Below, piece by piece: positions 6,012-13,142 of a stretch of DNA of 19,010 nucleotides. The translations under genes and the position numbers were made by a program. Numbering within the stretch: the first letter of the stretch is position 1; every line of letters begins with the position of its first letter. The stretch is from contig NZ_JACAOD020000010.1 in the NCBI RefSeq assembly GCF_016876135.2, forward strand, positions 1 to 19,010, read 5' to 3'. The notes below the pieces were generated by a model that saw only the letters and a program-made list of their open reading frames with translations, ran no database searches and had not been told where the DNA came from. This stretch comes from Candidatus Phytoplasma meliae (GTDB lineage Bacteria; Bacillota_I; Bacilli_A; Acholeplasmatales; Acholeplasmataceae).

Positions 6012-7354
6012 GCTGCTGATAAAATAGCAATATTACCAACCCCTCCAATACTATTTGTACAAAGTCCTGCTGTGACAGAAGCTTCTAAAGGATAATAACC
6101 TAATTTTTTACCACAATAACCAGCTATTAAGGCAACTAAAAGGACACACATAATACATGTAATAATAAAATGAATGTTACTTAAATGAACCCAAGCTTTC
6201 TTAATTTCTAAAGTAGAACCTAAAATTACTAAAATGGCTGAAGTAAAATTAACAGTAATAAATTTAGCAGCTTGATTAATGCATTTAATATAATAATCAG
6301 AAATTAAGCTAAATAGTTTAATGATAACAACAATAAAAACAATAAAGACAATAGTATCTGGGAAGTAAGGTTGAGCTTGAGGAAAGATTTTCTTTAATAT
6401 TTCTTTAATCACGATACTAAATGTATATAAAGTAAAAATAGATATTAATCCAGTATTAAACTGAGATAAATTAAAGGTGTCAAGAGATTTAGGTGTTGGT
6501 TTATTATCGCCTGTTAATAACGAATTATTAATTTCTAATTTTCCATTGCCGCTAAATTTACTTTTGGAAAAAAGTTTTTTAATAATCCCTGATAATAAAA
6601 TACTAAAAACTCCCCCTATTAACAAAGCGGGGAAAATATGGCTTTTGGCTGCACTAACAATATCGTTGCCTCCATAAACCTTACTTAAAGGGACAATTCC
6701 TGTAGTAATTCCCCCACTTGCTAAAGGGATAAAAATATAAAAGAGAGCGTCTAAAAAAGGACCTTTAGAAATTGTTGGTTTTCCGTCTACTGCTATTTCT
6801 TTAATAGGTTTTAAAAAATAACCTAAAACACCTACTACCAAAGCACCTGTGATTAAGGAGATTAAAATTAAAGGAATAAATTTTTTAAAAGAATTTTTTA
6901 ATAATTTAATATTCATTCCTAAAAAGCTTGAGGTAATTAAAGCAGAAACAAAAAAGGTAGTAAATCCAATTCCTCCTTGAGATTTGTTTAGATGTTTAAT
7001 GCTATCTAATGTGTTTTTTTGTATTTTGGTAAATATAGAGCTTTCAGGAAAAAAATTAACTGTAAATAAAATAGAAGGGATAATAATACATAAAATAGCA
7101 TCTCCTCCAATATCCTTTAAAATAGGAATCTTTTTACCTATGGCTTTTAAAATAGCAGCTAAAAGCATAGTGATTAATAAAGGAGTGATTAAAGGATGCC
7201 CAACCGCATCCCCTCCTATTGTTGGCAATAATACTTGCATTAAAGTAATAGTTACAATAATTCCAAAAACAGGAATGCTAAAACCTAAAATAGTAGTTTT
7301 AGGAGTTTTTTCTTTGGTATTTGCTATATTTTCTTGTTCTTGAGAGGAGTTCAC
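5909..7354 (-). CDS. Malate/citrate-type transporter, 2-hydroxycarboxylate transporter (2HCT) family
   Basis: This 481-residue integral membrane protein fits the 2HCT family (CitS, CitP, MleP), which imports di- or tricarboxylates with cations or by exchange. The C-terminal hallmark is clear: GGVGN at 437-441, then an ILSAADLMELVPFAQ stretch and TRIGG, with Arg462 matching the substrate-binding arginine of the family. The first-half counterpart is GGITTGIVPLS at 214-224, a variant of the usual glycine motif. About 11 hydrophobic segments are present, and length is slightly above the ~440 typical. The start is GTG at 7354, its GTGA overlapping the malic enzyme TGA; AGGAG lies ten bases upstream inside the enzyme gene. 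Because it is coupled to malic enzyme, malate is the best substrate guess (symbols such as citS or mleP have been used). Its 3' end is duplicated at 863-965. Confidence 0.88.
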   Translation of the reverse strand: MNSSQEQENIANTKEKTPKTTILGFSIPVFGIIVTITLMQVLLPTIGGDAVGHPLITPLLITMLLAAILKAIGKKIPILKDIGGDAILCIIIPSILFTVNFFPESSIFTKIQKNTLDSIKHLNKSQGGIGFTTFFVSALITSSFLGMNIKLLKNSFKKFIPLILISLITGALVVGVLGYFLKPIKEIAVDGKPTISKGPFLDALFYIFIPLASGGITTGIVPLSKVYGGNDIVSAAKSHIFPALLIGGVFSILLSGIIKKLFSKSKFSGNGKLEINNSLLTGDNKPTPKSLDTFNLSQFNTGLISIFTLYTFSIVIKEILKKIFPQAQPYFPDTIVFIVFIVVIIKLFSLISDYYIKCINQAAKFITVNFTSAILVILGSTLEIKKAWVHLSNIHFIITCIMCVLLVALIAGYCGKKLGYYPLEASVTAGLCTNSIGGVGNIAILSAADLMELVPFAQITTRIGGAFIVIIASIAYPLIYS

Positions 7355-8523
7355 TTACGAATAACTCCTGTTTCTTCAGCTGCTTTTGCTACTGCTAAAG
7401 ATATTTTTTGGACTACTTCTTTATTAAAAGTACTTGGTAAAATATTTTGTTCATTTAAATCGCTTTCTGGAATAATTCCTTTTAAAGCATAAACAGCAGC
7501 TTTTTTCATTTCTTCATTAATCTTAGTAGCTTTAGCGTTTAAAGCACCGCGGAAAACTCCTGGGAAGGCTAAGCAATTATTTACTTGGTTAGGGAAATCA
7601 GATCTACCTGTAGCAATTACTTTAGCGCCACCCTTTTTAGCTTCATCTGGCATAATTTCAGGAATAGGGTTAGCAAGAGCAAAAACAATAGCATCTTTAT
7701 TCATAGTAGCTACCATGTCACTTGTGACAATACCAGGAGCTGAAACACCAATAAAAATATCTTTTCCTTTGATAACGTCTTTTAAAAGACCTTTTTCTTG
7801 TTTGATATTAGTAACTTGTGCTAATTTTTGTTGTGATGAGTTTAATGTATTGTCGCCTTGATATAAAGCTCCTTTTTTATCAACTAATACAACATTTTTA
7901 GGTTTTAATAACAGTAACATTTTAGCTACCGCCATGCCAGCAGAACCAGCACCACTAATAGCAATTTCAACATCATGAATAGATTTGCCTACTACTTTTA
8001 AAGCATTTAAAATACCTGCAGCAACTACAATAGCAGTTCCGTGTTGGTCATCGTGAAAGACAGGAATATCTAGTTTTTCTTTTAAAGCGTCTTCAATTTC
8101 AATACATTGAGGAGCTTTAATATCTTCTAAGTTAATAGCGCCAAAAACAGGAGCAATTTTTTCAACAATATTAATAATTTCTGCTGTTTCTTTGGAATCA
8201 ATACAAATAGGAAAAGCATCAACTCCAGCTAATTCTTTAAAAAGGATAGCTTTCCCTTCCATTACTGGTAAAGAAGCTTTTGCTCCAATATCGCCTAAGC
8301 CTAAAACAGCAGTTCCATTAGTAACTACTCCTACCATATTACCTTTCATAGTATAACGGTAAACATCTTCGGGATTGGCTTTAATTCTAAGACAAGGTTC
8401 TGCTACTCCAGGAGTATAAGCCAATGATAAATCATTTAGATTTTCGACTTTAACTTTACTTACAATAGCTAGTTTTCCTTGGTGTTTTTCGTGTAATTCT
8501 AAAGCTTTTTCTTTGACATTCAT
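7351..8523 (-). CDS. NAD(P)-dependent malic enzyme (malate dehydrogenase, decarboxylating)
   Basis: The 390-residue protein is a small bacterial-type malic enzyme that oxidatively decarboxylates L-malate to pyruvate and CO2, yielding NAD(P)H in the cytoplasm. Visible motifs: catalytic Tyr36 in AYTPGVAEP, Lys91 in MEGKAILF, metal ligands Glu133/Asp134 in INLEDIKAP and Asp159 in FHDDQHGTA, and a Rossmann motif GAGSAG at 191-196. The later LANPIPEIMPDEA and NQVNNCLAFPGVFRGAL stretches are also family hallmarks. The length is normal for the short class lacking the phosphotransacetylase-like C-terminus of MaeB. It is the first gene of a two-gene operon with the transporter, overlapping it. The ribosome-binding site is poor: GAAAGAG lies about 13 bases before ATG. 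In an organism with little carbohydrate catabolism this pair would supply pyruvate and reducing power. Symbols such as sfcA or maeA are used loosely, so I give none. Confidence 0.95.
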   Translation of the reverse strand: MNVKEKALELHEKHQGKLAIVSKVKVENLNDLSLAYTPGVAEPCLRIKANPEDVYRYTMKGNMVGVVTNGTAVLGLGDIGAKASLPVMEGKAILFKELAGVDAFPICIDSKETAEIINIVEKIAPVFGAINLEDIKAPQCIEIEDALKEKLDIPVFHDDQHGTAIVVAAGILNALKVVGKSIHDVEIAISGAGSAGMAVAKMLLLLKPKNVVLVDKKGALYQGDNTLNSSQQKLAQVTNIKQEKGLLKDVIKGKDIFIGVSAPGIVTSDMVATMNKDAIVFALANPIPEIMPDEAKKGGAKVIATGRSDFPNQVNNCLAFPGVFRGALNAKATKINEEMKKAAVYALKGIIPESDLNEQNILPSTFNKEVVQKISLAVAKAAEETGVIRK

Positions 8524-8861
8524 TTTTATTTTATAAAACTCTTTCTTTATTTTTCAAGGAATAACTATATTTATAATAAGAAATATAAAAATAATCATTC
8601 GTTTATATTTTATACCTTATTCCTCTTTTTTATTTAAAAATTTTTCCTTTTTTTTGCAAGTAATTGATAATAATTAATGTGATAATGAAATTATTAAAGT
8701 TTTCCCTAATGCTAAATTTGTTAATTTGTCATTATTTTGTCATTGTATTTATTAGTTAAAAATTATTTTTTTATGCTCTTAATTTTATCATTTTATGATA
8801 TGCTAAAATTAGCAATAATTAATTTATTCAAATTGATAAAACAGTAAGTAGGTATGATAAC
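8524..8861. promoter_or_regulatory. Divergent intergenic control region (malate operon / pot operon)
   Basis: No gene is seen in these 338 bases between divergent operons. On the minus strand, TATAAA (8609-8614) with a weak TTAAAT -35 at 17 bases is a possible malate-operon promoter. On the plus strand, TATGAT (8794-8799) with a poor -35 (TTATGC, 8771-8776) is a possible pot promoter. Around it are two small inverted repeats, ATCAT-TTT-ATGAT (8787-8799) and TGCTAA-AA-TTAGCA (8801-8814). TTTGTCATT is repeated exactly 11 bases apart (8725-8733 and 8736-8744), which is one helical turn and operator-like. Individual calls are weak. Confidence 0.45.
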
Positions 8862-10118
8862 ATGAAAATATTAATTACTTTAAAAGATTTAACTAAAGTT
8901 TTTGATAATCAATTAATTTTACGAGGGATTAATCTAGATATTAAACAAAATGAATTTGTTACTTTATTAGGCCCTTCTGGTTGTGGTAAAACTACTATTT
9001 TGCGAATTATCGGTGGTTTTGAAAATCCTAGTAGTGGGGAAATTTTATTTCAACAAAAAAGTATTTTAAATTTAGCTGCTCATAAAAGACCAATTAATAC
9101 TGTTTTTCAAAAATATGCTTTGTTTCCTCATTTAAATGTATTTGAAAATGTTGCTTTTGGATTGCGTTTAAAAGATTTTAATTTAACAACTAAAGAGAAT
9201 TTGAAACATAACCAAATTCAATATAATCACGAGAAAAAGCAATTATTACAAAAAGGGAGAGAAAAAATAGCTTTCATTTCTTGCGCCCAAGAAAAAAAAA
9301 TAATAACTCAAAAATTAACAGAACAAATAAAACAGTTAACTAAGCAATTCGAAAGCAAACAACAAGTATTAAAAAATAACTTACTTGATAAAAAAACTCA
9401 AACATTAAAAATCAGAAATGAAGTGTTAAAATATCTTAAAATTATGAGTTTACAAGGATTAGAACAAAGAATGATTGATCAATTATCAGGAGGACAACAA
9501 CAACGGGTTGCTATTGCAAGGGCTTTAATTAACAAACCCCAAGTGTTATTATTAGATGAACCTTTATCCAATTTAGATTTAAAATTAAAGCAAGAAATGC
9601 AATATGAATTAAAAGAAATTCAAAAAAATACTGGAATTACTTTTTTATTTGTAACTCACGATCAAGAAGAAGCCTTTACTATGAGTGATAAAGTAGTTGT
9701 GATGAATCATGGTGAAATTCAACAAATAGGAACTCCTCAGGAAATTTATAATGAACCTGCTAATCGGTTTGTTGCTCAATTTGTAGGAGAATCTAATTTA
9801 ATCCAAGGGGTAATGAAAAAGGATTTTTTAGTCCATTTTGATCATCAAGATTTTACTTGTGTTGATCAAGGATTTCATAAAAACGAAAAAGTAGATATAG
9901 TGATTCGCCCTGAAGATATTGATATTATTGCCAAAGGAAAAGGTTTAATTACAGGCGTGGTAGAATCTGTTGTTTTTAAAGGAGTTTATTGGGAGATTGA
10001 TGTTAAAACCCTTAAAAGAACTTATACCATTCAAACAACAGATCATGTCTCAATTAATAAAGAAGTAGATATCACCTTTAATCCCGAAGATATTCATGTA
10101 ATGGAGATTTGGCAATGA
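8862..10118 (+). CDS. potA: Spermidine/putrescine ABC transporter ATPase PotA
   Basis: This 418-residue cytoplasmic ATPase powers polyamine import. Motifs in order: Walker A GPSGCGKTT (37-45), Q-loop Gln83, signature LSGGQ (208-212), Walker B VLLLDE (228-233), and switch His266 in FVTHDQEEA, followed by a C-terminal TOBE-like regulatory domain from about 300. The FVGESNLIQG and RPEDIDI stretches are typical of PotA/FbpC-type ATPases. Between the helical-domain entry (FENVAFGLRL) and the signature there is an extra, highly charged helical insertion of roughly 75-80 residues (about 107-186) that E. coli PotA lacks; this accounts for the larger size. Start ATG 8862 has a modest AGTAGG ten bases upstream; an ATG at 8854 is immediately closed. 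The stop overlaps the potB start (ATGA), so the operon is translationally coupled. Confidence 0.93.
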   Translation: MKILITLKDLTKVFDNQLILRGINLDIKQNEFVTLLGPSGCGKTTILRIIGGFENPSSGEILFQQKSILNLAAHKRPINTVFQKYALFPHLNVFENVAFGLRLKDFNLTTKENLKHNQIQYNHEKKQLLQKGREKIAFISCAQEKKIITQKLTEQIKQLTKQFESKQQVLKNNLLDKKTQTLKIRNEVLKYLKIMSLQGLEQRMIDQLSGGQQQRVAIARALINKPQVLLLDEPLSNLDLKLKQEMQYELKEIQKNTGITFLFVTHDQEEAFTMSDKVVVMNHGEIQQIGTPQEIYNEPANRFVAQFVGESNLIQGVMKKDFLVHFDHQDFTCVDQGFHKNEKVDIVIRPEDIDIIAKGKGLITGVVESVVFKGVYWEIDVKTLKRTYTIQTTDHVSINKEVDITFNPEDIHVMEIWQ

Positions 10119-10963
10119 AAAATCGTAATATTTATACTTGCAAAGATAATCAAAAACTATATCGTTTTTTAATACTACCTTATTATCTTCTTTTAATAGG
10201 GTTAATTTTTTTGCCAATGGTTTTTATTTTTCTTGATTCTTTTCAAAATAATGCCTTAACACCAGATATTTTCCCTACTCATTTTACTTTTGTTCATCAT
10301 CAAGAGTTTTTAACTAATACTTCTTTTTTATATGTTTTATTGCGTTCTGTTGCCATTGCTATTATTGTTACTTTTTTGCTATTAATTATTGTCTATCCTC
10401 TAGCCTATATTATTTCTCGTTTAAACCCTACTTTACAAACTTTTTTAGTTATTTTAATTAATGCCACTATGTGGATTAATATGATTATTAAAATTCAAGC
10501 TTTAGTTCAAATATTAGATATGTTACAAAATTTTTTAAAAATAGGATTATTAGAAACTAATTTTGCTATGATTTTAGGATTAATTTATTTATTTTTACCT
10601 TTTATGTTTTTACCTATTTATACAGCTATTATTAAGATTAACCCTCAATTAATTCAAGCAGCTAAAGATTTAGGAGCAGGTGAATGGCAAGTATTTCAAA
10701 AAATTTTGTGGCCTTTATCTCTTAATGGAGTGATAGCTGGGGTTTCTTTAGTCTTTTTGCAAGCAGTTACTAATATTGTAGCCCCTCGTTATTTAGGAGC
10801 TACTAATCAAATTACTATTGCTGAATTAATTGAAAATAAAACTTTATTAAGTGGAGAAATTAAACAAGCTTGTGCTATTGCTATTTATTTATCTTTAACT
10901 ATGTTTTTGATTTTTCATCTTTTTAAAAAAACCAGTTTTGGAGGAGCACATGATGAAACTTAA
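10115..10963 (+). CDS. potB: Spermidine/putrescine ABC transporter permease PotB
   Basis: A TTG at 10109 is possible, but the ATG at 10115 has GGAG eight bases upstream and forms the usual ATGA overlap with potA, giving 282 residues. Six membrane segments are expected for the MetI-like permease fold. The cytoplasmic EAA-loop is visible as QAAKDLGAGEWQVFQKILWP, which docks on PotA. The N-terminal YLLLIGLIFLPMVFIFLDSF segment and the following long extracytoplasmic loop fit the PotB/PotH class, and its position between potA and potC supports B over C. It partners with PotC to form the channel. Confidence 0.92.
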   Translation: MKNRNIYTCKDNQKLYRFLILPYYLLLIGLIFLPMVFIFLDSFQNNALTPDIFPTHFTFVHHQEFLTNTSFLYVLLRSVAIAIIVTFLLLIIVYPLAYIISRLNPTLQTFLVILINATMWINMIIKIQALVQILDMLQNFLKIGLLETNFAMILGLIYLFLPFMFLPIYTAIIKINPQLIQAAKDLGAGEWQVFQKILWPLSLNGVIAGVSLVFLQAVTNIVAPRYLGATNQITIAELIENKTLLSGEIKQACAIAIYLSLTMFLIFHLFKKTSFGGAHDET

Positions 10964-11762
10964 ATTTCAACCTAAAAAAATTAATATTTTATATATTGCC
11001 ATTATGTTAATTTTTATTTATCTTCCTATTGTATCTTTAATTATCTTTTCTTTTAATCGAGGAGAAGGTAGAATGACTTCTTTAATCAATTGGAACGGTT
11101 TTAGTTTACAATGGTATCAAAAATTATGGACAGATAAAACTATTAATTCATCTATTGTAATTACTTTAAAAATTGCTCTTTTCACTACCATTATATCGAC
11201 TTTTTTAGGGACTTTTGCAGCTATTAGTTTAGCTCAAACTTTGAAAAAAAAATGGCGTAGTATGGTTTTGAATATGAGTCATTTTTCTATTGTTGTTCCT
11301 GAAATCATTACTGCTTTATCTTTGTTTGTTGTTTTTGGCTTTATTGGTTTAAAATCCCCTTTTTGGAAAATGCTTTTAACTCATATTTCTTTTTGCACTC
11401 CTTTTGTTGTTATTTCAATTTATCCTAAAGTTATTAGTCTTAATCCTAATTCATTAGAAGCTGCTTATGATTTAGGAGCTACCCCTTTAAAAGCTTTAAC
11501 TAAAGTGATTTTACCTCAATTAAAAGGAGCTATGTTAATTGGCGCCACCTTAGCTTTCACATTATCTTTTGATGATTTTATGATATCTTATTTTGTTGGT
11601 GGTGCTGAATATCAAAATATTTCTGCCTATATTTATAGCCTTAAAGGAACTATTAATCCTACTGTTAATGCTTTATCTACTATTTTAATTATTTTAACTA
11701 GTTCCAAAGTTATTTTTGATTTAATGATGTATCAAAAAAGAACAGTCAAAAGATTAAAATGA
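10950..11762 (+). CDS. potC: Spermidine/putrescine ABC transporter permease PotC
   Basis: Upstream TTG at 10938 overlaps the ribosome-binding site itself (GGAGGAG, 10940-10946), so translation should start at one of two adjacent ATGs, 10950 or 10953; the first is given (271 residues). The reading overlaps the last codons of potB. The protein is the second permease subunit: an N-terminal TM with YLPIVSLIIFSFN, an ISLAQ segment, a conserved VPEIITALSLF stretch, and an EAA-loop EAAYDLGATPLKALTKVILP followed by SFDDFMISYFVGG, all characteristic of PotC/PotI. It stops in a TGA that overlaps the potD ATG. Confidence 0.92.
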   Translation: MMKLKFQPKKINILYIAIMLIFIYLPIVSLIIFSFNRGEGRMTSLINWNGFSLQWYQKLWTDKTINSSIVITLKIALFTTIISTFLGTFAAISLAQTLKKKWRSMVLNMSHFSIVVPEIITALSLFVVFGFIGLKSPFWKMLLTHISFCTPFVVISIYPKVISLNPNSLEAAYDLGATPLKALTKVILPQLKGAMLIGATLAFTLSFDDFMISYFVGGAEYQNISAYIYSLKGTINPTVNALSTILIILTSSKVIFDLMMYQKRTVKRLK

Positions 11763-12934
11763 AATTAACAAGATTTTCTTTATTTTGGCATTTGACCTTT
11801 GTAGCTGCTGTTATTTTGATAATCACTTTAAGTATTATTAAGATTAATTCTAAAGATAATAAAAAACGGCAACAAGTACTTACTTTATTTAATTGGGGAG
11901 AATATTTAAATCCAGCTATTTTACAAAAATTTGAAAAAGAAACTGGTATTCAAGTAAAACAAGTGCTTTTTGCTTCTAATGAATTAGCAGTTACTAAAAT
12001 TAAAAGTAATAATCAATATGATTTAGTTATTTTAAGCGAATATGCTATTGATCAATTAATGCAAGAAGAAAAGTTAGAACAATTAGATAAAGGTAAATTA
12101 ACACAAACAAAAGATTATTATTATGAATATGATAAGTCATTTCGAGAAAAAATATTAAAGAAAAAGAAATTGCCCGATCAATTTGATTCTTATGCTATTC
12201 CTTATTTTATGGGAAAAGTAGTGCTTCTTTATAATACAAAAAAAGTACAACAAACAAAAATTGAAGAAAAAGGTTTTAAGATCTTAGAAGAAAAAGATTT
12301 AAAAGTGGCTTTATGTAATAATTCACGTGATGGTTTAATGGTGGGTTTAAAAGCAACAGAAGCAGCTTTTCCAGAAGATGAAAAAAACTTAAAAAAAGCT
12401 AAAGAATGGCTTTTAGCATTAAAAAAGAAAAAACCTGATTTAGCCTTTATTAATGATCAATTAATTGATCGTATGTCTAAAGAAAATCAAGAACAATATG
12501 ATGTAGTAGTTGCTTATTCTGGAGATGCTCAGTTTTTAAAAGAAAAAAATAAGAATTTAGCTATTTTAGACGCTCCCTCACAAGGGACTAATGTTTGGGT
12601 TGATGCTTTAGTGATTCCTAAAGGAAGTCAACAAGACTTAGCTTATCAATTTATTAATTTTTTAAGAAAAAAAGAAAATTACCAGGCTAATTTAGAATAT
12701 ATGAAATATAATTCTCCTTATAACATCGAGAAGGGTCCAACCAAAATTAATATTACAGGCAAAGATACTGTTTATAAATACGATGCCAAAAATCAAAAAT
12801 TAATCAATACTTATTGGAACGATATCATCGCTTTTCCTAGTCAAAAAGATTATTGGCTTTTTCTTTTAAGTTTCTTAATTTTTGCAAGTACCTTTGGTAT
12901 TTATTTAATTTATAAGTTTAAAAAGGGGTTTTAG
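11759..12934 (+). CDS. potD: Spermidine/putrescine-binding protein PotD, membrane-anchored
   Basis: The 391-residue protein is the polyamine receptor. After an N-terminal hydrophobic segment (about 9-28) without a lipobox Cys, the mature domain starts like PotD: LTLFNWGEYLNPAILQKF, then FASNELAVTKIKS and a YDLVILSEYAIDQL segment. The central AIPYFMGKVVLLYN and later PSQGTNVWVDALVIPKG are also family-like. Unusually, the C-terminus has a second strong membrane segment (about 364-386, WLFLLSFLIFASTFGIYLIY) with a basic end, so the domain may be held at both ends on the outer face of the single membrane. The ATG overlaps the potC stop (ATGA), and there is no strong ribosome-binding site, in keeping with translational coupling. 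Confidence 0.9.
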   Translation: MKLTRFSLFWHLTFVAAVILIITLSIIKINSKDNKKRQQVLTLFNWGEYLNPAILQKFEKETGIQVKQVLFASNELAVTKIKSNNQYDLVILSEYAIDQLMQEEKLEQLDKGKLTQTKDYYYEYDKSFREKILKKKKLPDQFDSYAIPYFMGKVVLLYNTKKVQQTKIEEKGFKILEEKDLKVALCNNSRDGLMVGLKATEAAFPEDEKNLKKAKEWLLALKKKKPDLAFINDQLIDRMSKENQEQYDVVVAYSGDAQFLKEKNKNLAILDAPSQGTNVWVDALVIPKGSQQDLAYQFINFLRKKENYQANLEYMKYNSPYNIEKGPTKINITGKDTVYKYDAKNQKLINTYWNDIIAFPSQKDYWLFLLSFLIFASTFGIYLIYKFKKGF

Positions 12935-12936
12935 TG

Positions 12937-12976
12937 CTCAGTTAGACCAAAAGGTTGAACTTTTAATCTAACTGAG
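12937..12976 (+). terminator. Terminator-like hairpin after potD
   Basis: CTCAGTTAGA (12937-12946) pairs perfectly with TCTAACTGAG (12967-12976), and an inner AAAAG/CTTTT stem can stack within the 20-base loop. It directly follows the potD stop. The downstream bases are A-rich, without a T-run on either strand, so it may act as an mRNA 3'-end stabiliser or processing barrier more than as a classical terminator. Confidence 0.5.
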
Positions 12977-13083
12977 AAAAATATTAATAATTTAAAAAAT
13001 AATATGTTATACTTTTAATAAGTTATAAAATAGTTTATATTTATTAGACTTAAATAAAATGTTTTATAATTATACAAAAAATA

Positions 13084-13142
13084 AATATAAAAATAAAAAA
13101 GAGGTAGCGGTGTAAAAAAGTATTATACAGAGAAGGCATTCT
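13084..13142 (+). promoter_or_regulatory. Leader of amino-acid transporter gene, possible riboswitch remnant
   Basis: Just before the gene is a block less A/T-rich than its surroundings: AGAGGTAGCGGTGT, then AAAAAAGTATTATACAGAG, then the AGAAGG ribosome-binding site. GTGTA and TATAC can form a small hairpin around AGTAT. The AGAGG...GCG...AGTA order recalls the start of the lysine riboswitch (L box), but the rest of that ~170-base aptamer is not present. It may be a chance likeness or a decayed remnant. Confidence 0.2.

Noticed and set aside
6477..6677. 66-codon plus-strand ORF antisense to the malate transporter
   Set aside because: It is a shadow of the transporter coding frame, with composition explained by the opposite strand.
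6984..7343. 119-codon plus-strand ORF antisense to the start of the malate transporter
   Set aside because: It is fully inside the transporter gene, whose motifs and operon overlap are clear; no independent start signals.
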